Below are positions 1-9,066 of a DNA stretch of 21,090 nt, in pieces. The DNA lies in assembly GCA_001179505.1 (NCBI GenBank), contig CDMY01000649.1:10159-31248 (forward strand), written 5' to 3'. Both the position numbers and the translations under genes were made by a program. Position 1 is the stretch's first letter. Each line of letters starts with the position of its first letter. The notes beneath the pieces were generated by a model, which saw nothing but the letters and a program-made list of their open reading frames with translations, did no database searches and was not told the DNA's origin. The stretch is from Vitrella brassicaformis (Eukaryota > Sar > Vitrellaceae).

Positions 1-129
1 GAGCTCACCGATGCGGGAGGAGGGAGCAGACGACGGAGGATGACGGGCCACCGTCACACTCTCCCAAGGTCCCCCATGGAGCATACTAGAAGATCAAAGG
101 AGGGAAGGCACGGAATGCGACACGCTGCC
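1..129. other. Non-coding stretch downstream of gene 1
   Basis: This short stretch follows the stop codon of the minus-strand gene 1. I see no open frame that joins to a neighbour, no RNA gene and no repeat in it. It is probably 3' untranslated or intergenic sequence. Confidence 0.4.
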
Positions 130-1851
130 TTATTGTGATCGCATGCGTTTGTTGCGTACATACCGAGTCATCACAATCTCGCGGAAGCTACGATACTCGT
201 GATAGATGCCTGCAGACGGACAGACAGACGAACAGACAGACAGACAGACAGACGGACATCGAAAAGTGAGCATAACACCTGCTCATGCCTCTTACATCGG
301 CACGGAGGGTCGCTGGGGTCGAAGGTATCTCTGTACTCGGCGGGCACTGTCTCAGGTTTGTGCACCTTCACCGGTATCCCGCCCAGCCGCTCCCGACAAA
401 CAACCCATGTCCGACCCCCCCACACAACCTCACCCGCCGCCCCCCGTGTCAGCCCCAAGTCGCCATCTAGGCGATTGCCGAAGAGGCCATACTGCCGCAT
501 GCTCGCCAGTCGGCTGTCGATATCCTCCTTGGTGCCCGCACGCCTCACATCGCCCTCACCCAGCTGGAGGGGCAGCTGTTGGATCCGCTTGAGGTTCTTA
601 GCAAGCCGCAGCAGCGCCACACTGCCCGACCAGTCGCCCCCCACCTCCAGCACGTACCGCAGACGGATCAGCCGAAACACACGCCGGCGACTGGTGGACT
701 GACGCAGCGTTTGGTAGCCGATGATGTTCTCCAGTCCCTTGTTCCTGATGAGGCCGTCGATGGCCGACGTCACGGCGGTCTCGACTGCACTGCTGCCGGC
801 GTGTGACGTGCTGGCCATGGTGTTGCTGAGCTGGGTGAGGGTGGTGGCCTCCTGGCCCTCTGGACCGATCAATTTGGCGAGTGTGTGGTGGAGCTCCGGT
901 GGCAGCCTGCCGTACAGCCGCTGCACGAACAAGTGTGGGCTGGAGGGGACGGCACCACCACCACCTCCACCACCTCCACCAGGAGCGGCGGCGGATGACG
1001 ACGTGAGTGCGAACTTCTTGAAGTTGCCCTCCAGCTGCACACATCGCATCGCATCAATCACACAAACGCATCCACAGAGGGCAAGATGAACACACAGCAT
1101 CCATCCACTGATGCCCACCCACCCACCAGAGCCAATCCTTTGAGATCCGACACGGCAGAATTGTAAGCCTCCATGGACGCGAAGAGCTTCGAGAGCGCAC
1201 CGTTGGCCATCTTGACTCGAGATGCTCTCATGGGCGACTCCTGCACACACACACACACACATGCCGCATTCACTCACACACGTCACACTTACACATCCCT
1301 CTCAGGTCGCTCACCGCGGCCTTCGTCGACAGGTAATTGAGTGCCTCCGGCGGCCCCTGACACACACACACACAGAACACACAAATAGCGAAGGCATGGC
1401 TGATGTGGTGTGTTTGTGCCGCAGGTGACAGAGAGAGAGAGCTACCTGTGAGTGTAGTCCCTCTAGCGTAGTGAGAGTGTCGGAGATGTTGCGCAGCACA
1501 CCAACCTAAACACACACATGAGGCAACACAATCAAGCGGTGACGAGTGTCTAATGGGAGGCCTTCCATTCGTTGCAGTTACTGACCGACTCATCTACTTG
1601 CGAGTCGCTGCCGAGCAAACCGCCACCTTCAGCGGCTGACACACACACACACACACACACACACACATCGATGAGCCGTCATGTGTGTGTGTGTGTGTGT
1701 GTGTGTCAGCCGCAGATCGCGAGCTTTAGCAGGAGGAAGATCTCCACAGAAAATGCCTTGATCTTTCGCCCTCGTCGGCCTCTCACACTGTTGAGTCACA
1801 TCCGGGCTCGTCAAGCGCGAGCCCCGGAGGCCCAGACCGGTCGGCCTTCAT
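130..1851 (-). CDS. Gene 1: unknown 374-aa protein, distant relative of genes 4 and 5
   Basis: Seven coding exons on the minus strand join in phase: 1851-1800, 1635-1598, 1505-1446, 1356-1315, 1240-1127, 1034-296 and 209-130, ending in TAA. The product is 374 aa. Residues 1-100 are helical and Ala/Ser/Leu-rich, a poly-Gly run sits at about 121-129, and the last third is basic. I recognise no named domain. Around residue 231 it reads LEVGGDWSGSVALLRL, matching a segment at residue 112 of gene 4 and residue 123 of gene 5. A second match, DPSDPP followed by an aromatic RSF segment, lies about 110 residues later, the same spacing as in gene 4. Unlike genes 4 and 5 it stops just after that segment and lacks their C-terminal part of about 140 residues. 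The start codon lies 6 bp from that of gene 2, so the first exon is the least certain. The large exon is sure; the short 5' exons rest on splice phase only. Confidence 0.7.
219..255. repeat. (CAGA)n microsatellite
   Basis: This is an imperfect CAGA/GACA tract inside the last intron of gene 1. On the coding strand it reads as a CTGT-rich, pyrimidine-rich tract directly before the CTGCAG acceptor, so it probably doubles as the polypyrimidine tract. Confidence 0.85.
1632..1713. repeat. Perfect 32-bp inverted repeat of a splice acceptor with (CA)n/(TG)n arms
   Basis: The left arm (1632-1663) is GCGGCTG followed by (AC)n. The right arm (1682-1713) is (TG)n followed by CAGCCGC. They are exact reverse complements over 32 bp with a spacer of about 18 nt. 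The structure lies at the end of intron 1 of gene 1, and the left arm contains the real acceptor and first exon bases of exon 2 on the minus strand. The right arm is a mirror copy of that acceptor facing the plus strand. Either strand could fold into a long hairpin. Confidence 0.9.
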
Positions 1852-1857
1852 GCAGGC
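1852..1857. other. Six-base gap between divergent start codons
   Basis: The minus-strand ATG of gene 1 occupies 1851-1849 and the plus-strand ATG of gene 2 occupies 1858-1860. If both starts are right, each transcript must begin inside the other gene's first exon or intron, so the two promoters and 5' leaders overlap. Either start could instead lie in a missed upstream exon. Confidence 0.45.
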
Positions 1858-4635
1858 ATGAGCAGTCGGGCCGGCGCAAGAGGTACGACACGCAAGGATC
1901 TGTGCGTATATACACGCCTCTGCGTTGCTTCCGTACGTCGATCGTTCCTCTATGTGCGTCTGTATATGCCTTCGTTGTGGTTTTAGTGACCGACTTTGAG
2001 GAGGAGAATGACAGTGATGAACAACACAGGCCCGACGGACCAGCAGGTGCGCATACACACTCAGGCAGGAAGGCAAGGCAGACGTGTCATCTTGGTTGCA
2101 TGTGCCATACATGTAGATCTGGCTGCTGCTGGTGGCGGTGATCCGGAGGACGTCTGTACTTCCTGCGAGCGCCACTACATGCACCTCAAGGACAGCGTCA
2201 AGGGCAGCGCCTTCTCCCGCCTCAACCAACACCCTCACGTGACGGCCACCTTCACCCCCGCCCCCTCCCCCTCTCCCACGTCAAACATCGACGCCGTCAA
2301 CGTCACCATAGGGCCGTTTCTCGCTGGGAGTGGGAGCGGCCCAAACAGCCACAGCTACTATGTCCATGGCGTGGCCACCCGCACCAAAGGCACCAAGAAG
2401 GCGTGGAGCTTCTCCCCGTCGCTCACTTACAAGGTCAAGAGTGTGCTCAAGCACGGTGTTGAGAAGTTCCGCTTCACTGAGGAGGCCGGCAGGCGCATCA
2501 TCGGCCGCAAAATACCACACGGTGAGCGGAGAATCTGATGGATGGCCGTTGGTGAATGGATGGATGAATGGATTCAACTCATCCAGTGGGTGGTGGGTCT
2601 GTCCGCGAGAGCAATCATGACGACAAGAACGGCGCTGGGAACGGCGATGAAGGCAAGCACACACACAGACACACACACACACGCAGAAAGACGCAAAGCG
2701 ATGGTGGACAAGTGTGCGTGTCTGTCATGTAGCCGAGGAGGAGCAGAGAGCACCAGCTGTACCTGTGCCTGCCGCACGGCAGCCCGATGGCGTCACCTTT
2801 GCCTTATCGGTGAAGAAGCGGGACAAAGGTGAGTGAGTGAGTGAGTGAGTGACGGACGAAGGAACAATCAGATGGGGTGGGGGAGACGCTCTCCTTTTGT
2901 GTGGGGTGTGGCTGGCTGCATTCAGGTGACGGCGATCTCGTGCTCGACGTCAAGGCGTCGGCCAAGGCCAGGCGCGCAACCCAACCTGGTGAGTCAGTGG
3001 AAGAGAGGAAGGATGGATGGATGGATGCAGTGGCTGACGAGCAGATGGGCAATGGAGACGCAGCGGCGTCTGAACCAGCCCAACCGCCGCAATGGCATGT
3101 CCAGGGTCCTCTGCCTGCCCCTGGCCCTCTCGTGGCTGCGCCCCGTTTGTCTCTTGGATCACAGTCGCACCATCCGCAGCCACATCCCAGCCGACTCGGG
3201 CAGGAGTGGTGGGAGCGTGCAATCGACGACTTCGAGGACAGCAGCGACGAGGGCGGCCAGGGAGAGGGGGAGGGCGGCGATGCGGCGGAGGAGCACGCTG
3301 AGGGCATACCACCACCACCACCAACACCACCACCACAGCAGCAGCAGCAGCATGAGCAGGCCGAAGATGCAGCAGAGATGGCCGACGCCCCACCACACAC
3401 GGTGAGGCATCCAGGCAGGCAACGACATTGGCCGTCAATGTGGGTCTGGGTGCGTTCAGGGCCCACTGCTTCTTCCGCCTACTTCGGCAGCAGCTGTATC
3501 CCTCCATGGCCCATCCGCCCCTCCCCCTCCCCCTCCCCTCCTCGCGGCTGCCGTGCGCCCCCCTGTCCGGCCCCCCACACCCCGTGTGTCTGCTGCCGAG
3601 GACGCAGCAATGCCTGACGCCACCGACCACCAGCACCATGGCGTCGTTTTCCCACCACTGAACCGCCAGCCCCCAGATGCCGATCCCTCTCCGCAAGAGG
3701 ACCAGCCGATGCATAACGGGCTGGAAGTGGACCGGCCGATGGATGGCAGCAGGCAGGCACCACCAGCAGCACCGTCCAGCATCCCAGCCAGTGCTCCTCC
3801 TGCCGTCGCCAAGCAGGAGCCACGGGTGCCAAACAGGACTACCAACCAGCCGTCCCGACCGCCACAACCACCGAAAGCAGCAGCGGCCGCTGAGCCGGCC
3901 AAGAGGGAGAGAACGGAAGAGGGAGTCAAAATTGAGCCTGGGCACCACACTACCGAGGGAGAGAAAGAGGGGCCTTCTCCTCCCGGCTGTGTCGAGATAC
4001 CTCTTGGCGACGTCGACCACACCGGCCTGGTCAATTCCTTGAAGCGAGATGAGAAGAGGCAGCTGGCCAAGGACGTCCTGCAGATCATCCGAGAGGTACC
4101 TATCCTATCATTCATCGCAACACACACAGACACACTGACACATCGTTGCTGTTGCGATGTACGTTTCTCTATCAGTGTGGCTTCAAGGGTTCCCACTTGT
4201 CCGACATGAGCGGCACGACGCCCGGCGACATCCATGAGAGGTGGTTTCGCGGCAAGCCCGAGAAGCTGGGGGCGTCGGGTGACCTCAGCGAGTGGCTCGG
4301 GCAGCTCTTCAACACACGCGGTGTAAGCCATCCACTCACCAAACCAGCCACAAGTATAGTATCCTCCCATTGCTCTCTCTCTCTCTCTCTCTCTGCGCGC
4401 GCGTGTGTGTGTGTGGGTGCACAGGGGCGTGTGTGGGTGCCCGTAGCAGGGCCGTCAGCCCAGCCGCAGCCGCAGCAAGGCCATCCAAAAGCACCTTCTG
4501 GTGCGCGCACACACACAGGAGTGGACAGACAGACACAGATTCTGCTCCTTCGTGCGTGCGGTGCGTCTGTGTGTAGGCGGGGGCATGTCGCAGTCCATTG
4601 ACAGAGTCGGACGCCGCCCTGACAGCATGGAGTAG
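1858..4635 (+). CDS. Gene 2: low-complexity, probably nuclear protein, 667 aa, function unknown
   Basis: Eleven exons join in phase: 1858-1882, 1987-2046, 2117-2521, 2587-2652, 2733-2828, 2926-2988, 3031-3401, 3460-4095, 4176-4322, 4425-4500 and 4577-4635 (TAG). The intron after 2652 has a GC donor (AAG|GCAAGC). The N-terminus is acidic. Residues 42-51 form C-x2-C-x2-H-x2-H, followed by a compact block of about 115 residues that looks folded (near SYYVHG, SLTYKVKSVLKHG). The middle is acidic, then Pro/Gln-rich with poly-Gln, and holds two sumoylation-like sites (AKQEP, VKIEP). A second conserved-looking block lies at about 550-623 (helix SLKRDEKRQLAKDVLQIIRE, then a Gly/Trp-rich segment). The SUMO-like sites, acidic runs and low complexity suggest a nuclear regulator; that is inference. 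I cannot name the family. Confidence 0.72.
2653..2732 (+). other. GC-AG intron in gene 2
   Basis: No GT donor fits between the two exon frames here. The exon ends at GATGAAG and the next bases are GCAAGC, which match the usual GC-donor consensus AG|GCAAG. The acceptor is CATGTAG, and both exons meet in phase 1 (GCC codon). The intron contains an interrupted (CA)n tract. Confidence 0.65.
2829..2850 (+). repeat. (GTGA)n array at a splice donor
   Basis: The donor after exon 5 of gene 2 is the first unit of five to six tandem GTGA units. Each unit presents another GTGAGT donor 4 nt downstream, so slippage to the next site would shift the reading frame. Confidence 0.85.
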
Positions 4636-4868
4636 GCCAACTGCCCACTCCATGTATCATATCTATCGCGAGATCGGTCTTTGGGCTTCTGTCTGTCAGT
4701 TTCTGTCTCTTTGCTCATAGCCGACGTGAACTTGATATAGACCCTTCGCACTCGCGCGACTGTCATAGCCAATACTACAGCGTACGCGAGCCGGCCCGCA
4801 TCCATCCATCCATCCATCCAACCATCCATGTGTGTGTGTGTGTGTGTGCGCGTGTGTGTTTTGGACGG
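4636..4868. other. Spacer between genes 2 and 3 with (TCCA)n and (TG)n tracts
   Basis: This same-strand spacer of about 230 nt holds a (TCCA)n tract (about 4798-4828) running straight into a (TG)n tract (4829-4848), just upstream of the proposed start of gene 3. The TG tract resembles those found before acceptors elsewhere in the window, so a 5' leader intron of gene 3 could end here. No coding exon is evident. Confidence 0.5.
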
Positions 4869-6574
4869 ATGCGCGGCTTGCAGCATCGTCCTGACAGTCG
4901 GAGCCCGTGGCGTGACGACCGACGACCACTCCATCGACACGTACAGTACATGTGATGTGCACACAGAGCAGGTTTCTGCCCATGTGTGTACTCATTGCTC
5001 AGGGCTATGACGACCGGCGTTCTCCTCCTCGCCGCCCGCTGTCTCCCCCGCATCCTTTTCGTGGGCTGCAGGGTCGCCAAGAGCGATCCTTCAGCGGAGG
5101 TGATCAGCAAAGGCAAACACACACGAGATGGACTGACGGACGGCCCATTCATTGCATGTGAATGTGTTTTGTGTCTGCAGAGATGCGGTACGTACGGCGT
5201 CTGACTCTTCAGGCACAATGACACATTCACATGAATGTCGTCTGTGTCAGGCCACATAGCCGACGGCGCCATCCCTGGTCGCCCTCCCCCCGTCGCTGCC
5301 GGCGGTCACGGTCACGCTCGCCCATGTGCACGGCAACGGACACGGTACGCAGCAAACAACGTGGGCGGCCAAAAAGACCACACACGAGCCGAGCACTCAG
5401 CACCCATCTGTGTGTGACATCACTGCAGGTAGTGGTAGAGAAGTGGCCTTTCAATGAACCTCTTGCGAAACTGGAGAAACTGGCCAAAGAGGTACGTGCG
5501 CCGTATGTGTGTGGACGCTTCCGTGGAGATGTGTGTGTGTGTGTGTGTGTGTGTGCATGGTGCAGGGGCAGCCCGCCGACTGCCCCTCGCCATTGGATCT
5601 GCGCCGAGACTCGAGGGAGGGCAATTTGTGCTTCATTCAGTTTTCGACGCCAGACGACGCCATCATGTTCCTCGAGGTCAGTGAAGTCATCCAAAGGGGA
5701 TGGAAGCATGGCGTCGACACCGTGTGTGTGTGTGTGTGTGTGTGTCAGGCGCACCGTGTCAACGCGCCGTGCCGCTATGGTCTGGTGCGGGAGGGGCACA
5801 TCTACCCTCTGCAGTACTCCAAGCACAACTCCATCAAAGCCAAGAACAGTCTGGACGGCCCACCCTCACCTCGACGCACACCTCACCCCTGGTCGCCCTC
5901 GCCCCGTCGCCGCCATCGGTCACGATCCCGCTCGCCGCTGGCGCGAGTAGAGATTCCCATACACGCGGCAACAAACACGGTGGGTAGGCTAGGCAGCCAA
6001 AGCTAAGCCAAGACCCATTCGTCCGTTCTCCCAATTGGTTGGCTGTTCTGGCTGTCCTGTGTGACAGATAACTGTCTATCGGTGGTCCCCATATGAGAGC
6101 CTTAACGATCTGGAGAGGCTGGCCACAGAGGTATGGATGCATGCATCCATGCAGCTTCCCCCCTGAGCTCTCACTCACACATGCGCCATGCTGTCTCGTT
6201 TGCAGGGAAGGAGCTGCCCTTCGCCCGTGGACGTGCGGCGAGAGAGGGGAGACGGCGGGGGACTCTGCTTCATCCAGTTCGAGTCATCAGCGGACGCAAC
6301 CCAATTCCTCCAGGTGCGTGGGTGCGCCGAAGAAAGTGTATACGCCTCCCTCCTGTGTTTTTGTCCATGCATCCATCAGGGGCACCGTGTTGTCGATCCG
6401 GATCATCAGTTCGGCCTGGTGCGGGGCGAGCAGATCTATCCCCTGTCGTACTCGAGACGCGACTCAAACCCTGCAAGCAGGTGCGTGGGGGAGAGAGAGA
6501 CGCGAGAGAGCACGCCCACGGCTGTCCATCATTGCGCATTGTGTCGTCTGATGCACTGCAGGCGGCAGAGGTGA
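4869..6574 (+). CDS. Gene 3: SR-like protein with two tandem divergent RRM-like modules, about 321 aa
   Basis: Ten exons: 4869-4940, 5003-5112, 5251-5344, 5429-5491, 5566-5676, 5749-5979, 6068-6130, 6206-6313, 6380-6480 and 6562-6574 (TGA). The protein has an RS/RP-rich N-terminus (SRRRHPWSPSPRRCRRSRSR), then module 1 (residues about 93-183), an RS linker, then module 2 (about 228-312). Each module has a strand-helix exon of 21 aa, an exon with LCFIQF, which resembles an RRM RNP1 strand, and an exon with GLVR-x-G-x-IYPL-x-YS. The order fits a divergent RRM. Intron positions and phases match between the copies. RS plus RRM suggests a splicing factor; that is inference. Exon 2 may use a GC donor (AAAG|GCAAAC at 5113); the alternative is a GT donor at 5100 plus a 7-nt microexon at 5181-5187. 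The start is tentative. Confidence 0.72.
5528..5555 (+). repeat. (TG)n tract before an acceptor
   Basis: A pure TG run lies inside the intron of gene 3, about 10 nt before the GTGCAG acceptor of exon 5566-5676. A similar run at 5722-5745 ends directly in the TGTCAG acceptor of the next exon. These are typical of the introns in this window. Confidence 0.9.
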
Positions 6575-7262
6575 GTGAGTGTGAAGATAACCCAGCTAGA
6601 GGGAGGGAGGGAGTGTTTTTGTAGGCGTGGACGGTCATTCTCAGCTAGGCCTTTTATGTGGCAAGGTGTCACTTATCATTTGCCCCATGTGTGTGTATGT
6701 GTGTGGTGTGTACGTGGGCTTGTTCGGGGGAAGTCAATTTGGGCTCCTTTGTGGCGGGCAAATCTACCCCTTGCTGTTTTCGAGGCAAAACTCGTGGGGG
6801 CGCAAGTAGGCCAGCCCAAACACACTACGCGTGTGTTGGTGATATCGAATCGGACAGAGGAGGGAGGGAGGGGAGGGGAGGGGAGGCGTGTGTCCGTCAG
6901 TCAGTAGCTTTATATATATATTATATGTGGCTTCATTACATGTACGGTGCGTATGTGTGTAGCCAGCCAATTTGCATACGTGTGTACGTTTTGGTGTGCG
7001 TGTGTGATATCTGGGGCTAACTAACTAACCGTGCCTGTCGCGTAGAATGCAATCAATGCACCAATCAATACATACAGGTGTGAATGATTGATTGAAATCA
7101 TCATCACACAGAGGGACGGCCTGGCCTGCCTGTTCGGTCCATGTATCGTCTCGTATCGCTATGTATGTCATCCATCGGGTCTTTCTTTCTCAGCCATCAA
7201 TCAGACATCTGTCCCCCCACTCCCCCGCACACTCACATCGACAGCCTAACCTTATCGATCTG
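6575..7262. other. Convergent spacer between genes 3 and 4
   Basis: This region lies between the 3' ends of gene 3 (plus) and gene 4 (minus). It contains the decayed module copies listed separately, a GGGA-type purine tract (about 6859-6886) and a TATA-rich patch (about 6909-6924). It is visibly more AT-rich than the genes. I see no other gene in it. Confidence 0.5.
6627..6809 (+). pseudogene. Decayed copies of a gene 3 exon
   Basis: One frame reads SQFGLLCGGQIYPLLFSRQN near 6736-6795, close to HQFGLVRGEQIYPLSYSRRD encoded by exon 6380-6480 of gene 3. A second, weaker copy just upstream (about 6630-6665) reads HSQLGLLCGK. Neither has the other exons of the module intact or a clear acceptor, and the sequence is more AT-rich than the live copies. 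Both follow the gene 3 stop. They look like remnants of a third and perhaps a fourth module. Alternative splicing into this region cannot be excluded. Confidence 0.6.
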
Positions 7263-8396
7263 TCACCACTCATCATCCCTCGCTAGAACGCTCCCCCTGT
7301 TGATGACGTCACTCTCGAGACCGAATCGCCGCAGCACACCACACCACAGGGGCATCGAAATGGGATAGCGGACAGCGAGCGGCTGAGGCCAATTGGCGAC
7401 AGGTGCCTCGGTCGTGAACAGGTGGATGCCGCCCGACGTCACCAACAGACGGGCAGCGACGATGTCGTTGGGCCGAAAGCCCTTCACAATCACAAGACGG
7501 CGGTCTTCGGCATCGTTCAGATCGCCCCGATTGTAGCGGCAGTCGACAGCGACGCCCTGATCCTCCGTGATGCCCTCAGTCAGCAGATGGTCATAACGAC
7601 GGTCGCCATGGCCACCCCCTCTCACGACGACCCTCCTCTCGCCCACCCCCTGTTCACGGTACCACCAGGCGAGCAGCGTGTGCAGGAGGAATGCCGAGAA
7701 TGAACGGAAGAGGTAACTGCTGCAGCGAATGACGGGGTCGGTCCGCTTGTAGCCCCCAACGTATGGATGGCCGGCCGGCAGCTCACCCAACGGCAGGACA
7801 CGAAACAGACCCATGCTGGCGATCCAGTGGTGGCCGTTGTCGGTTTGCTGCAGCTCCAGGCTGGTCCCTCTGTGTGTGAGCTGACGGCCGACCATCTTGT
7901 AGATGGCCAATGCGAGAGGCAGCTGACAGAGGGCCGTTGCTGTGGGCAGTGCGTCAGCCGATATCTGCAGGGGCCGCGTCGTGTTGGGGGTCAGCCGGTA
8001 GATGAATGCCAGCCGAAGGAACCGCCCGATTGCCCGCCACTCCTCGCCAGTGCCCTCCTCCAGCAGATAAACGATCTTCAGGCCGCCCTCCACATCATCG
8101 CCAATGTCGAATGCGAAGACGTCCTGCAGACCGAGACGACTAATGGCCTTGTCGATGTGCTGCTGGACGCTGTTGAGCAGCGTGCTGTTGATGGTCTCCG
8201 TGGTGTGGCCCAGCAGCTCCTGTTGCCGAGTGCGGTTGGTAATCTGCGAGCGGAGAGCGGCTCTTCTGTTGGCGTCAGTCGACATGGCCATGGCGGCCAT
8301 CTTGCTGACGGGCAATGACAGGTCAAAGAGGTCGGCGGGCTGGAAGAGGGGACGGCTGGGGGGAGAAGGTGAGGGCGGTGCAGACGGGGACTGCAT
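7263..8396 (-). CDS. Gene 4: unknown intronless 377-aa protein, paralogue of gene 5
   Basis: A single uninterrupted frame of 377 codons runs from ATG at 8396 to TGA at 7263. It is unusual here because most neighbours have seven or more exons. The N-terminus is Pro/Ser-rich and disordered. From residue 75 the protein looks folded: LEEGTGEEWRAIGRFLRL at about 112, a TDP motif at 219, a hydrophobic, aromatic helix (FSAFLLHTLLAWWY, about 233-246), and a C-terminal block containing DRRLVIVKGFRP. All of these have counterparts in gene 5, in the same order. No catalytic motif or signal peptide is evident; the hydrophobic helix could be a membrane anchor or a buried helix. I do not recognise the family. 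Start choice: first ATG of the frame, with no acceptor needed. Confidence 0.75.
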   Translation of the reverse strand: MQSPSAPPSPSPPSRPLFQPADLFDLSLPVSKMAAMAMSTDANRRAALRSQITNRTRQQELLGHTTETINSTLLNSVQQHIDKAISRLGLQDVFAFDIGDDVEGGLKIVYLLEEGTGEEWRAIGRFLRLAFIYRLTPNTTRPLQISADALPTATALCQLPLALAIYKMVGRQLTHRGTSLELQQTDNGHHWIASMGLFRVLPLGELPAGHPYVGGYKRTDPVIRCSSYLFRSFSAFLLHTLLAWWYREQGVGERRVVVRGGGHGDRRYDHLLTEGITEDQGVAVDCRYNRGDLNDAEDRRLVIVKGFRPNDIVAARLLVTSGGIHLFTTEAPVANWPQPLAVRYPISMPLWCGVLRRFGLESDVINRGSVLARDDEW

Positions 8397-8916
8397 CGTA
8401 ACTGGCGTGAGGTGTCAGCGAAGCGTGAGATGAGAGATCTGCAGCCACACAACAGAGGTGTTTGCAGCATTTCGATGCTTCGTCAACTTCTCTTGCTGCC
8501 TTCTGACCTCCGCGAAAAAGCGACAGGAAAGCGATGTTTGCGAGCTTGGGTTTCAGATCTCTTTCCTTCTTTGCCTTCTTTGCGATAGCAGGGCCGTGTG
8601 AAGTGTCTGGGAGATGATTGAAGAGCTGTTGTGATGCTCTCGATCCGCACAGATCTGGGTGTCATCTCTCTGGCTCCCGCTGTTCTGACGCATTGAGGTG
8701 AGAGAGGGTGGGCAGGAGGGCCTGATGACATCAGCAATGACAGCCTTTGTGGTTGCCGCACCTCCGGTGTCATTTTGCGGCGAGTGAAAGAGGAGGACCA
8801 GCACTCCACCGCAGGTATCTGAGCCCATCAGGGAAGGCCAAGCAGCCCATTGAGGTAGGGAAGCGACAACACGCCGCTCGGATGTGGACAGATCGTCACA
8901 CCTGCCATTCACTCAT
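8397..8916. other. Divergent spacer between genes 4 and 5
   Basis: This 520-nt stretch lies between two divergent paralogues and should contain both promoters and 5' leaders. I see no motif I can name and no long repeat. Its base composition is less skewed than that of the coding exons. Confidence 0.4.
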
Positions 8917-9033
8917 ATGGTGGATGGAGGTACTTGCTCGACCGACGAGCCGTCAGTATCGTCAGCTGCGTCTGCCGCCAATGGTGACCAACACATTCAC
9001 TGCAGACAGACACAACCATGCAGACACACTGAC

Positions 9034-9066
<33 letters not shown>

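Noticed and set aside
219-255. Possible CRISPR-like or satellite array from repeated units
   Set aside because: This and the other CAGA/CTGT/GGGA tracts are pure short tandem repeats without unique spacers, in eukaryotic introns and spacers.
171-295. Read-through of gene 1 exon 6 into a Leu/Ser/Val repeat tail
   Set aside because: The tail is the translation of the CAGA/CTGT microsatellite. A GT donor at 295-294 and a CTGCAG acceptor before 209 give a better in-phase end.
1572-2141. Plus-strand 189-codon frame covering the inverted repeat
   Set aside because: Only its final part (1987-2046) is used as an exon of gene 2. The rest reads through (CA)n/(TG)n repeats and intron sequence.
2281-2521. 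YEATS-like domain in gene 2
   Set aside because: A His/Tyr-Val-His stretch and following strand pattern loosely recalled YEATS, but the aromatic-cage residues and the spacing do not fit, so no domain is claimed.
2950-4370. Long minus-strand frames of 356 and 304 codons opposite gene 2
   Set aside because: They are antisense shadows of GC-rich, low-complexity exons. Their translations are Arg/Gly/Trp/Cys-rich, and the plus-strand exons join in phase across eleven exons.
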